A DNA stretch of 64,000 nucleotides from Halalkalibacter alkaliphilus. GTDB taxonomy: Bacteria > Bacillota > Bacilli > Bacillales > Bacillaceae_D. The translations under genes were made by a program, and so were the position numbers. The DNA lies in contig NZ_JAKRYL010000001.1 in NCBI RefSeq assembly GCF_023555415.1, positions 62,001 to 126,000 of the forward strand, read 5' to 3'. Below the pieces are notes generated by a model. The model did no database searches, was not told where the DNA came from, and saw nothing but the letters and a program-made list of their open reading frames with translations. This document shows, piece by piece, positions 35,688-42,792 of this stretch (within the stretch, counting starts at the first letter, position 1; every line of letters starts with the position of its first letter).

Positions 35688-36629
35688 TTACAATCTCGGT
35701 AAGCTTTCTCTTAATAAATCTACAGACTTCTTAACACCTGTAAAAGGCTCCATAGTTAGATCTTCCATTTCAATCACAATCGGTCCTTCGTAACCCGTCA
35801 TCTTGACCACTGTAAAAAATTCCTTCCAGTAGCCTATATCATGCCCGTATCCAAGGGCGACATAATTCCATGACCGAGTTGAAAAGCTCTCCATTGGTTT
35901 TATATCAAGGAGTCCATGAGCATCATTGATTCCACGTTCAATTCGGACATCTTTTGCATGCACATGATAAATAGCGTCTCCTAATGTTCTAGCTGCCGCA
36001 ATTGGATCTCCACCCATCCAGAAAAGATGACTTGGGTCTAAGTTCATTCCAACCATATCGCCTACTTCATTTCTTAATTTAAATAAGGTTTCTGGATTAT
36101 GAACTAAGTTATATCCTAGATTTTCAATAGCAATTTTCTTAACCCCAAGATCTTTTGCCACTTTTACAGCCTTTTCCCAATACGGAAATGCCACTTCATT
36201 CCACTGATACTCTAATGTTTCAAAGTGAAGAGGAATAATTGGATGAGTTATCCAGTTTGGAATTTTATCATTGCGTCCTCCACTTGGGCACCCAGACATC
36301 ATCACAACCGTTTCCACACCTAAAAGACCGGCAAGCTCAAACGTTTTATCAACAACTTCTGCATGAGCTTTTCCTTCTTCTGTTGGTTCCAACTGATTTC
36401 CGGAGCAATTTAAAGCAGCAATTTCAAGTCCTCTACTTTGGATTGCATCTAAAAATCTAGCACGTTTTTCTGCACTTTCTAATAGACCGTCTAAATCCAC
36501 ATGAGGTGCTTTCGACCAGTTTCCACACCCTAACTCAAGTGCTTCTAACCCTAATTCCGAACACGTATCAAGCATTTCTTCAAATGGCATATAGCCAAGA
36601 ATATCTGTAACCAAACCAGCCTTCATCAT
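35688..36629 (-). CDS. TIM-barrel sugar isomerase/epimerase (AP-endonuclease-2 family)
   Basis: A 313-residue cytoplasmic protein of the xylose-isomerase-like TIM barrel family. Likely metal ligands are in [36 protein letters not shown] and [12 protein letters not shown]. It starts at ATG 36629 six bases after GAGG. The position between a sugar-binding lipoprotein and iolG suggests a step in inositol or inosose-like metabolism (IolE/IolI/IolH relatives share this fold). Exact reaction unknown. Confidence 0.85.
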   Translation of the reverse strand: MMKAGLVTDILGYMPFEEMLDTCSELGLEALELGCGNWSKAPHVDLDGLLESAEKRARFLDAIQSRGLEIAALNCSGNQLEPTEEGKAHAEVVDKTFELAGLLGVETVVMMSGCPSGGRNDKIPNWITHPIIPLHFETLEYQWNEVAFPYWEKAVKVAKDLGVKKIAIENLGYNLVHNPETLFKLRNEVGDMVGMNLDPSHLFWMGGDPIAAARTLGDAIYHVHAKDVRIERGINDAHGLLDIKPMESFSTRSWNYVALGYGHDIGYWKEFFTVVKMTGYEGPIVIEMEDLTMEPFTGVKKSVDLLRESLPRL

Positions 36630-36686
36630 TTTTTCCTCGCTTTCAGAATATGGTGAGATAATTGATGAAAGGGAACCTTAATGGGA

Positions 36687-36727
36687 GGCCACTGAAAAAG
36701 GTACGGTTTTGACCTTTTTTAGTGGCC
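36687..36727 (-). terminator. Hairpin, CACTGAAAAAGG family
   Basis: GGCCACTGAAAAAGGT pairs with ACCTTTTTTAGTGGCC (one mismatch) after the sugar-binding lipoprotein gene. A further hairpin, CTGCTATGAG / CTCATAGCAG, follows at about 36765-36792. Confidence 0.6.
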
Positions 36728-36895
36728 TTTAAGCAATGAGCGGAACCGTTGCTTTGTTTTAAAGCCTGCTATGAGTGGGTTTCTCATAGCAGACGCGCAA
36801 CGTGTGGAGCCATTGCTGCTTCCTCGAATCCGCTAAAAAGGACATTTTCAGCAGTCTCCTTAATGGAAGCCCTTTCACCTCGTCATATTTACTAC

Positions 36896-37858
36896 TTACT
36901 CATATTTAGCAATATAATCATCTACTTGTTCAGGAACGACTAGTTGGAAAGGAACCATCATTGTTTCTACTTCTTCACCATTCGCCGCCTTAACTGCAGT
37001 TCGAATACTTTCGATACCTTGACCTCTAGCATCCTGGAATACAGTAACTGATAACTTCCCATCCTTCATAAATTGTAATGCAGCAGGTGTAGCGTCAACA
37101 CCAGCAACAAGAACTTCATCAAGTTTGCCAGCTGCTTCAAGTGCTAAAATAGCACCAATTGCCATTTCATCGTTATTCGCAACAACTGCATCAATCTCTT
37201 TACCAGATTGAATCCAGTTTTCCATCAGAGTCATTCCTTCGTCACGATTCCAGTTTCCTGTACCTTGAAATACAATCTCCATATCAGGATTTTGTTCAAT
37301 GATTTGCTTATTTCCTTCCGTTCTCATAATTTGGGCTTCATGACCCATTTGACCTTCCATAATGGCAATGTTTCCTTTTCCTCCAAGCCTTTCTGCTACC
37401 TCTTCCATTTGAAGAATTCCAGCTTCAATAGATTCCGAACCAACGTATGCACTTGCCTTATCTACGCCATCGAACGTTTGATTTGCAACAATGATAGGAA
37501 TCCCTGCTTCATTCACTTTGGCCAAAATGTCAACTGCTGCCACAGTATCTACTGGTGTTAAGATAATGGCATCAACACCTCGAGCAATAAAGTTTTCAAT
37601 TTGATTCATTTGCTTCGCACTATCATTTTCCGCATTCGAGTAAATAAATTCGAAATCTGGGTGATTCTCTTGTTCTTCTTCCATTGCTTCAATCATGTAT
37701 GTGCGGAACTCAGTAATATTTTGTAATGAAACCCCGATAACTTTTTTATCTTCACCAGATTCCGAACCACCTTCGGATGAAGCTCCTTCATTACCACCAC
37801 AAGCTGCAAGCATAAACGACATAACCAAACTGAGAATTAATACAAAACTTCTTTTCAT
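36896..37858 (-). CDS. Sugar ABC transporter substrate-binding lipoprotein
   Basis: A 320-residue lipoprotein (lipobox LAAC, Cys20; Gly/Ser/Glu-rich linker) with a type-1 periplasmic binding fold of the ribose/inositol class: IGVSLQNITEFRTYMIEAME, FIARGVDAIILTPVD, VANQTFDG and VVANNDEMAIGAILALEAAG. No permease or ATPase gene accompanies it here, so it is an orphan binding protein, perhaps serving a distant transporter or a sensor. A perfect cre overlaps its promoter region. It is transcribed towards the isomerase and iolG. Confidence 0.9.
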   Translation of the reverse strand: MKRSFVLILSLVMSFMLAACGGNEGASSEGGSESGEDKKVIGVSLQNITEFRTYMIEAMEEEQENHPDFEFIYSNAENDSAKQMNQIENFIARGVDAIILTPVDTVAAVDILAKVNEAGIPIIVANQTFDGVDKASAYVGSESIEAGILQMEEVAERLGGKGNIAIMEGQMGHEAQIMRTEGNKQIIEQNPDMEIVFQGTGNWNRDEGMTLMENWIQSGKEIDAVVANNDEMAIGAILALEAAGKLDEVLVAGVDATPAALQFMKDGKLSVTVFQDARGQGIESIRTAVKAANGEEVETMMVPFQLVVPEQVDDYIAKYE

Positions 37859-37889
37859 TTTTTAACTCCCCCTAATTGAGTGCCTATAG

Positions 37890-37903
37890 TGTAATCGCTT
37901 ACT
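37890..37903 (+). promoter_or_regulatory. cre site of the sugar-binding protein gene
   Basis: TGTAATCGCTTACT matches the cre consensus TGNAANCGNWNNCW at every position. It is 32 bp upstream of the start codon, a position suited to CcpA repression. Confidence 0.75.
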
Positions 37904-38294
37904 TTTGTGCCGTCGACTGATATCTATTTTTTAATTCCTCCTCTCTCACATGCTTTTAGAATCATTTAATTTTTTCCATTGAAGCCTTGCGCTTACAATT
38001 TGATTATAGGAATTAAGACGTTAATTGTATTTATCTAGAACAGACTTACTTTTGCCAATTACGGACATTTGAATAATCAAAACAACGGATAGGATAAAAT
38101 ATAATACATTTTCAAAACACCTAACCATCTGGAAAATACTGCAATTACACGGTTGAAAGCCATTACAATAAAGGATTCATTTACTTGATAAAAAAGTATA
38201 TTTGCCTTTTCAAGACATTTTTTTGTCCAAAACAGACATGTTGTAGTTAAACCTAAAAAAAACTATCACTCCAAACGAATGGTTGAAGTGATAG
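37904..38294. other. AT-rich regulatory gap
   Basis: Upstream region of the sugar-binding protein gene. It ends with AACTATCACT / AGTGATAGTT (38261-38296), which on the minus strand is followed by T residues and probably terminates the AraC gene. No coding signal was seen. Confidence 0.45.
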
Positions 38295-39197
38295 TTAGTA
38301 ATCCGTGAAAGACGTTTTTTTCAAATTTGTATAAAGAGAACGAAAACGCCCTGGTGGGTTACGCATAATGGCTCGAAACACTCGGGTAAAATGATGAACG
38401 GAAACAAAACCGCTTTCCTCCGCAATATCCTTGATCGTTAAATCAGTCGTCTTTAATAAGGTTGCAGCCTTTTGAATCCTTTCATGCTGAATAAAGTCAG
38501 AGTAATTCATCCCTAATTGAGTAACAAATAATCGAGATAAATGACGCTCAGAAATATGGAATTGTTTTGAAACTTCCTTTAATTTCAAGGAATCGGTTAA
38601 ATTATCTCTTATATATAATTTCACTTGATTCAAAACAACGGAGGAAGTCTCAGGAATACTTCTCTGATTACTTGTAAGAGATGCTGGAGCAAAGGTTTGA
38701 ATTAACGAAGAAATGAGTGAATAGGAAAGAGTTGTTAGGTTCTCTTCATAAAAGGGTTGTTGTAGTTTTGTCGCTTCTAGAAGTAATGACTTCCATAGTA
38801 ACGCTACGGTTGTATCCTCATTTATATTAACGACAACTTGAGAGCTTCCCTTTACACCATCAATCATTTTGATCCATTCCTCACTCGACTCAGATTCTAC
38901 TAACTCAAAGGCAACATATACAACTGTAATTCCCTCTTCACTCGTAATCTGGTGAAGCACCTCTGGTCTTGATAAAAATAATGTATTCGCTTGAAGTGGA
39001 TACGTTTTGTTATCGTCCAAATAAAATCCATTACCATCAAGAACATAATGAGCCTCAAAAAATGAATGTTTATGAACTAAATTATTATAATGCTTTGGCA
39101 TCCCTCCCCAATAATGAACATGAAATAAAGCTCCGTTTTGCTCTATTCGATGCACAAATTTATTCAACGCAATTTTTGCAGAAACGTAATTAACCAA
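38295..39197 (-). CDS. AraC-family transcriptional regulator
   Basis: A 300-residue regulator. Residues about 20-110 form a cupin sensor (HYWGGMPKHYNNLVHKHSFF, YVLDGNGFYL). The final 100 residues form the double helix-turn-helix (LKEVSKQFHISERHLSRLFV and IKDIAEESGFVSVHHFTRVF). The TTG start follows GGAGGGG by about six bases. It lies upstream of, and in the same direction as, the sugar-binding protein, isomerase and iolG genes. It is therefore the probable local activator; inducer unknown. Confidence 0.85.
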   Translation of the reverse strand: MVNYVSAKIALNKFVHRIEQNGALFHVHYWGGMPKHYNNLVHKHSFFEAHYVLDGNGFYLDDNKTYPLQANTLFLSRPEVLHQITSEEGITVVYVAFELVESESSEEWIKMIDGVKGSSQVVVNINEDTTVALLWKSLLLEATKLQQPFYEENLTTLSYSLISSLIQTFAPASLTSNQRSIPETSSVVLNQVKLYIRDNLTDSLKLKEVSKQFHISERHLSRLFVTQLGMNYSDFIQHERIQKAATLLKTTDLTIKDIAEESGFVSVHHFTRVFRAIMRNPPGRFRSLYTNLKKTSFTDY

Positions 39198-39323
39198 GCA
39201 GACCCCTCCTTCATTTGAAGCTAGTTGGCTAAATTTCTATTATAGATAGATTCTATGAAGTAACAAGGCCCCCAACTTTGTAAAGCAGTTCAATTTTGAT
39301 TATAGCATCGTTTTGTATAGGTA

Positions 39324-39408
39324 AATGAAATAGGAATAATTCGTTTATTTCATTCCGCTTCATACGCATTTACTGAAATATACAGCAGTATGAAAAATTT
39401 GGTATAAT
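39324..39408 (+). promoter_or_regulatory. Inverted repeat and extended -10 promoter of mntA-hepT
   Basis: AATGAAATA (39324-39332) and TATTTCATT (39346-39354) form a perfect 9-bp inverted repeat. Further on, TTGGTATAAT (ending 39408) is an extended -10 element with no good -35, about 120 bp before the antitoxin start. The repeat could be a regulator site; the assignment is tentative. Confidence 0.4.
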
Positions 39409-39527
39409 GACATCAAGCATTTTCACTATCATTAGCAGTACATATAGGTTTATCTAAATCACAACAGATAATAACAAAGTCTTACTCTTTATATTAATCT
39501 GTTTAAGGATATGGAGGGGCTTTAACA

Positions 39528-39929
39528 TTGAACTATGATAAGCAATTAATTGTTAAACATTTAATTAAGAATATATCTCCATTTTTAATTATCTTGTTTG
39601 GCTCAACGGTAAAAGGAACCGTTAATAAAAGTAGTGACTTTGATATTGCATTTTTAAGTGATCAAAAGTTAGATAGTTATCAACTGTTTATGATTTCACA
39701 AGATCTTGCTTCCAAACTAAATCGTGATGTGGATTTAGTTGATTTGAAGCAAGCCAGCACCGTTTTTCAAGCCCAAGTCATACACACCGGAAACGTCATC
39801 TTTTGTTCAGATGAACAAAAGAAAGCTCAATTTGAAGTAAAAGTTCTAAAAATGTATGCAAAATTAAATGAGGAGCGTTTACCTATTTTAAAAAGTATTG
39901 ATGAAAGTGGGGCTATCTATGAAAAGTGA
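39528..39929 (+). CDS. mntA: MntA-type nucleotidyltransferase antitoxin
   Basis: A 133-residue minimal nucleotidyltransferase. The catalytic signature GS-X10-DXD is present as Gly25-Ser26 and Asp37-Phe-Asp39 (LFGSTVKGTVNKSSDFD), with a further acidic strand DVDLVDL. In type VII toxin-antitoxin systems MntA adds AMP to the HepT toxin and silences it. The TTG start follows GGAGGGG. The partner hepT overlaps its end. Family and pairing are firm. Confidence 0.88.
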   Translation: MNYDKQLIVKHLIKNISPFLIILFGSTVKGTVNKSSDFDIAFLSDQKLDSYQLFMISQDLASKLNRDVDLVDLKQASTVFQAQVIHTGNVIFCSDEQKKAQFEVKVLKMYAKLNEERLPILKSIDESGAIYEK

Positions 39930-40323
39930 TGTTATCTTAAATAAAGTCAGTATGATCGAACGGTGTATGAAACGTATTCATGAGGAATATGACAATACAC
40001 CGTCTAACTTACATAATTATACAAAACAAGACTCTATTGTTTTAAATCTGCAACGTGCTTGTGAAGCGAGTATAGATCTTGCGATGCATATTGTTGCAGA
40101 GAAAAAACTAGGGTTGCCACAGAGTAGCAGAGATGCGTTTTCTTTTTTAGAAAAAGAGGAAATCCTCCCCTCTCAACTTTCAAATAAAATGAAAGCAATG
40201 GTGGGCTTTAGAAATATTGCCGTACACGATTATCAAGAGCTTAATTTAGTTATTTTACAAAAGATCCTTGAGGACCATCTAGAAGATTTCACTAATTATA
40301 CTAAAACAATTCTTCTTTATTAG
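39919..40323 (+). CDS. hepT: HepT-family toxin (HEPN RNase)
   Basis: About 134 residues, all helical. It has the RX4HXY motif as Arg98-Asn-Ile-Ala-Val-His103-Asp-Tyr105, the active site of HEPN ribonucleases and the tyrosine modified by MntA. The ATG at 39919 follows AGTGGGG by six bases and overlaps the end of mntA by 11 bp; upstream in-frame TTG and ATG codons lack a site. As the toxin of a type VII pair it would cleave RNA when MntA is lost, for example during phage attack or plasmid loss. Confidence 0.88.
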   Translation: MKSDVILNKVSMIERCMKRIHEEYDNTPSNLHNYTKQDSIVLNLQRACEASIDLAMHIVAEKKLGLPQSSRDAFSFLEKEEILPSQLSNKMKAMVGFRNIAVHDYQELNLVILQKILEDHLEDFTNYTKTILLY

Positions 40324-40361
40324 GACAAGAGGGTTAGATGCTAAAAGTAGACTACAAACAA

Positions 40362-40404
40362 GGGGTGTCTCATAAGGTCTGTTTTTGACCTTTGAGACAC
40401 CCCC
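40362..40404. terminator. Hairpin, GGGGTGTCTCA family
   Basis: GGGGTGTCTCATAAGGTC pairs with GACCTTTGAGACACCCC (nearly perfect). It lies after hepT and before the convergent SWIM remnant. Relatives occur at 13512, 41371, 53987 and around 63220. Confidence 0.65.
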
Positions 40405-40421
40405 TGACCATTATTCATCCC

Positions 40422-40661
40422 TTACATAAGTTTCCCGAGCTCATCAACTAACGCTGGTCTTCTTTGATAATGTTGTTGAAAATGAATGATAAGTTTATGT
40501 GCATGGGTCTTACCACATGCCTTTTTGTACGTTTGGATCTGTTTGCATACACGCTTATATTCTTTCCTATTGCTCGCCTGCTCTGCCATCGTTTCTAGCC
40601 ATGCCTTAAATAATTTGTTCACTTTTTCAAAGTGGTCCTCTATCAGATATGGATATAACAT
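40422..40661 (-). pseudogene. 3' remnant of a SWIM zinc-finger protein gene
   Basis: A 79-codon frame without a ribosome binding site encodes a helical segment ending YKKACGKTHAHKLI...YQRRPALVDELGKL. This resembles the extreme C-terminus of long (about 550-residue) SWIM zinc-finger proteins of Bacillus. The zinc finger itself and everything upstream are absent. Similarity is judged from memory. Confidence 0.5.
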
Positions 40662-40806
40662 TTCTATCGTTCTCGACGTGTCTATCTAATTGGTCAGAAA
40701 GGATGACAAACTCAGGTTATCCTACAACCAATAATGATATAATAACGTTACAAACTACCGTGTTTTTTTTCATGTAACTCTATCTATGTAGGAGGAGGGC
40801 TCATCT

Positions 40807-41364
40807 ATGGAAAAATTTGATCTAATCCTTAAGGAATTACAAACATTAAACTTGCGAGTGAACAAATTTGAAGCAAACATGGTTACTAAGCAAGACTTTG
40901 AGGGTACGGCTACTAAGCAAGACCTCAAGGGCATGGCTACCAAGCAAGACCTCGAGGGCATGGCTACTAAACTTGACCTCAAAGGCATGGCTACTAAGCA
41001 AGACCTCGAGGGCATGGCTACTAAGCAAGACCTCGAGGGCATGGCTACCAAGCAAGACCTCGAGGGCATGGCTACTAAGCAAGACCTCGAGGGCATGGCT
41101 ACTAAACTTGACCTCAAAGGCATGGCTACCAAGCAAGACCTCGAGGGCATGGCTACCAAGCAAGACCTCGAGGGCATGGCTACCAAGCAAGACCTCGAGG
41201 GCATGGCTACTAAACTTGAGCAAATGAGTAAGAAGCTCGATGCTGTCGCCTCACAAGTTGCCCATAATACTGAACAAGAGCTTATTTTGAAAGATGTAGC
41301 TCAAAAAGTGATAGATCATGAAACAGACATCCGCTTAATTAAACAAATGATTACTAACAAATAG
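40807..41364 (+). CDS. Nonapeptide-repeat coiled-coil protein
   Basis: A 185-residue hydrophilic protein. The first 25 residues are helical (MEKFDLILKELQTLNLRVNK). Then come twelve copies of a nine-residue unit, ATKQDLEGM or ATKLDLKGM (residues 26-133), and a coiled-coil tail (KLDAVASQVAHNTEQELILK). TKQDLE-type repeats occur in bacterial coiled-coil proteins such as Bdr, but no function is established here. A very strong AGGAGGAGGG site precedes the ATG. No signal peptide or membrane segment is seen. Copy number may vary without breaking the frame. Confidence 0.75.
   Translation: MEKFDLILKELQTLNLRVNKFEANMVTKQDFEGTATKQDLKGMATKQDLEGMATKLDLKGMATKQDLEGMATKQDLEGMATKQDLEGMATKQDLEGMATKLDLKGMATKQDLEGMATKQDLEGMATKQDLEGMATKLEQMSKKLDAVASQVAHNTEQELILKDVAQKVIDHETDIRLIKQMITNK
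40882..41205 (+). repeat. 27-bp tandem repeat, twelve copies
   Basis: Units such as GGCATGGCTACTAAGCAAGA plus CCTCGAG repeat with few silent changes (ACT/ACC, GAG/AAG). The unit is 27 bp, so gain or loss keeps the reading frame. The block contains no stop codons on several frames, giving overlapping spurious frames on both strands. Confidence 0.9.
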
Positions 41365-41370
41365 ATGTTA

Positions 41371-41410
41371 GGGGTTATCACATAATTGAAATCACCTTTG
41401 GGATAACCCC
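41371..41410. terminator. Hairpin after the nonapeptide-repeat gene
   Basis: GGGGTTATC / GATAACCCC stem directly after the repeat-protein gene, with looser pairing inside. Likely terminator. Confidence 0.55.
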
Positions 41411-41439
41411 TATGCCCTTATGTTTGATAAGATTGTAAA

Positions 41440-41530
41440 CGAAAGCTCCTTCATAACCTCGATGACGAACTATAGCTGTTAAGAGAGTAGTCAAAAAGTT
41501 CTTCATTACCCTGATGAAGGACGAATGCTG
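41440..41530. repeat. CTTCAT/ATGAAG dispersed repeats
   Basis: CTCCTTCATAACCTCGATGACGA and GTTCTTCATTACCCTGATGAA-type units, related to the tandem block at 42410-42692. A 79-codon minus-strand frame through them is made of repeat and hairpin sequence. Confidence 0.45.
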
Positions 41531-41623
41531 TTTTAGAATATTATCAAAAGGTTCTTCATGTTCCCAGAGAAATACTAATTTGACTTGTGTTTCCAATGAA
41601 AACCATTCTATTTTCACTAGAAC

Positions 41624-42085
41624 TTACTCGATATATTCAATATTATTGCTCTGACAAAATTCCTTAGCTATTTCCTTATAACAATGATCACGGTAATCAT
41701 ACCATTGTTCGGCAATTTCTAATCGATAGACCTCGTCTTTAAATCGTCGAAATGCACCCTTGCCTCTAATGGCATTAAATAATATGCCTTGTTTTCTATG
41801 ATCAGAAAGGCTATAACAAAACCGTTCCATCATGTCATACTCATGAATGTCAAAGCTAGTAGGGAGTGAGACATATTTATCAAAGTTCTCAACTATGTCA
41901 ATCGCTATTGTCACTTCATCTTGCTGCCATTCAGGCAAATGATCAAATTCCTCTTCATCTTCTGCAATCCTTAATGACGTCCTAGAGACATAAACGATTT
42001 CTCCTGTTTCAAGATTTAGATAATCATTCCCCTCCTCTGATTGCATCTGCATTCCATCGACTATGTGGTCTAATTTCACTTTCAT
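41624..42085 (-). CDS. UPF0158 family protein
   Basis: About 153 residues, acidic and soluble, with the UPF0158 pattern: MKVKLDHIVDGMQMQSEE, YLNLETGEIVYVS, YDMMERFCYSL, and GKGAFRRFKDEVYRLEIAEQ with WYDYRDHCYKEIAKEFC. The start is ATG 42085, about eight bases after GAGGAGGAA; codons further upstream overlap that site. It is monocistronic. Function unknown for the family. Confidence 0.8.
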   Translation of the reverse strand: MKVKLDHIVDGMQMQSEEGNDYLNLETGEIVYVSRTSLRIAEDEEEFDHLPEWQQDEVTIAIDIVENFDKYVSLPTSFDIHEYDMMERFCYSLSDHRKQGILFNAIRGKGAFRRFKDEVYRLEIAEQWYDYRDHCYKEIAKEFCQSNNIEYIE

Positions 42086-42409
42086 AGACTTTTTCCTCCT
42101 CACTCTCATTTAAAGTTTCCATATTATTTACACTTGGAGTTCCAATGTTAACATTGCTTCAATATGTTTTTTCGCTTTTTTGGTACCTCTAGTAACTGTA
42201 GGATTCATTTATAATACAATTATAACAGATATTTTCATCCTCGAATCGCGTGAAAAAACCAGTAAATAACCTATATTTTAAAGAGAGTTGTAGACAACAT
42301 CACGGAGATTCCAATAAGATATGTATGCCTCATCCATTATCTGTAATAAAACTTGTAATACTCTTCCCTCAGGTCCTACTCCACTGCGATGACGTATTTA
42401 ACTCTTAAT
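42086..42409. other. Gap without recognised features
   Basis: AT-rich; contains the promoter side of the UPF0158 gene. No gene, RNA or clear hairpin was identified. Confidence 0.4.
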
Positions 42410-42692
42410 TAGATTCACAAACAAGCCCTTCATAACCCTGATCACGCACTCAAACTATTAAATTTATTCACAAAATGGTCTTCATAGCCCCTATGACAGA
42501 CTTTAACTCTTAAATCGATTAACAAAATGGTCTTCATAACTCCTATGACGTATTTAACTCTTATATCGATTAACAAAATGGTCTTCATAGCCCCTATGAC
42601 CGACTTTAACTCTTAAATCAATTAACAAAATGGTCTTCATAACTCCTATGACGTATTTAACTCTTATATCGATTAACAAAATGGTCTTCATG
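42410..42692. repeat. 51-52 bp tandem repeat, five to six copies
   Basis: Units run AACAAAATGGTCTTCATA(G/A)C, (C/T)CCTATGAC, then TTAACTCTTA and ATCGATT. Two slightly different versions (with AGCCCCTATGAC and AACTCCTATGAC) alternate. Each unit carries the CTTCAT core of the dispersed family. A minus-strand frame of 72 codons is produced by the repeat and has no other support. Confidence 0.75.
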
Positions 42693-42756
42693 CACGCATT
42701 TACGCGGGACATGGTTCTGAACTGAACCCATGCCGGTATACCAGGTGCACAAAAAC

Positions 42757-42785
42757 AGCACCCGAACAACATTCTTTCAGGTGCT
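42757..42785 (-). terminator. Terminator of the MMPL/heptad-repeat operon
   Basis: AGCACCTGAAA / TTCGGGTGCT stem (one G-T pair) followed on the minus strand by five T residues, eight bases after the operon's last gene. Confidence 0.8.
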
Positions 42786-42792
42786 GCATTTA

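Noticed and set aside
40882-41205. Possible CRISPR array
   Set aside because: The repeats are directly adjacent with no unique spacers and are in frame within a gene. The block at 42410-42692 likewise has no spacers.
40770-41227. Long frames on both strands across the nonapeptide gene
   Set aside because: They are by-products of a stop-free 27-bp repeat; only the plus-strand frame starting at 40807 has a ribosome binding site and non-repeat ends.
41378-41617. 79-codon minus-strand frame
   Set aside because: It crosses a terminator hairpin and dispersed repeats and lacks a start signal.
42554-42772. 72-codon minus-strand frame in the tandem repeat
   Set aside because: It exists because the 51-52 bp repeat lacks stops; the peptide repeats itself and ends in unrelated sequence.
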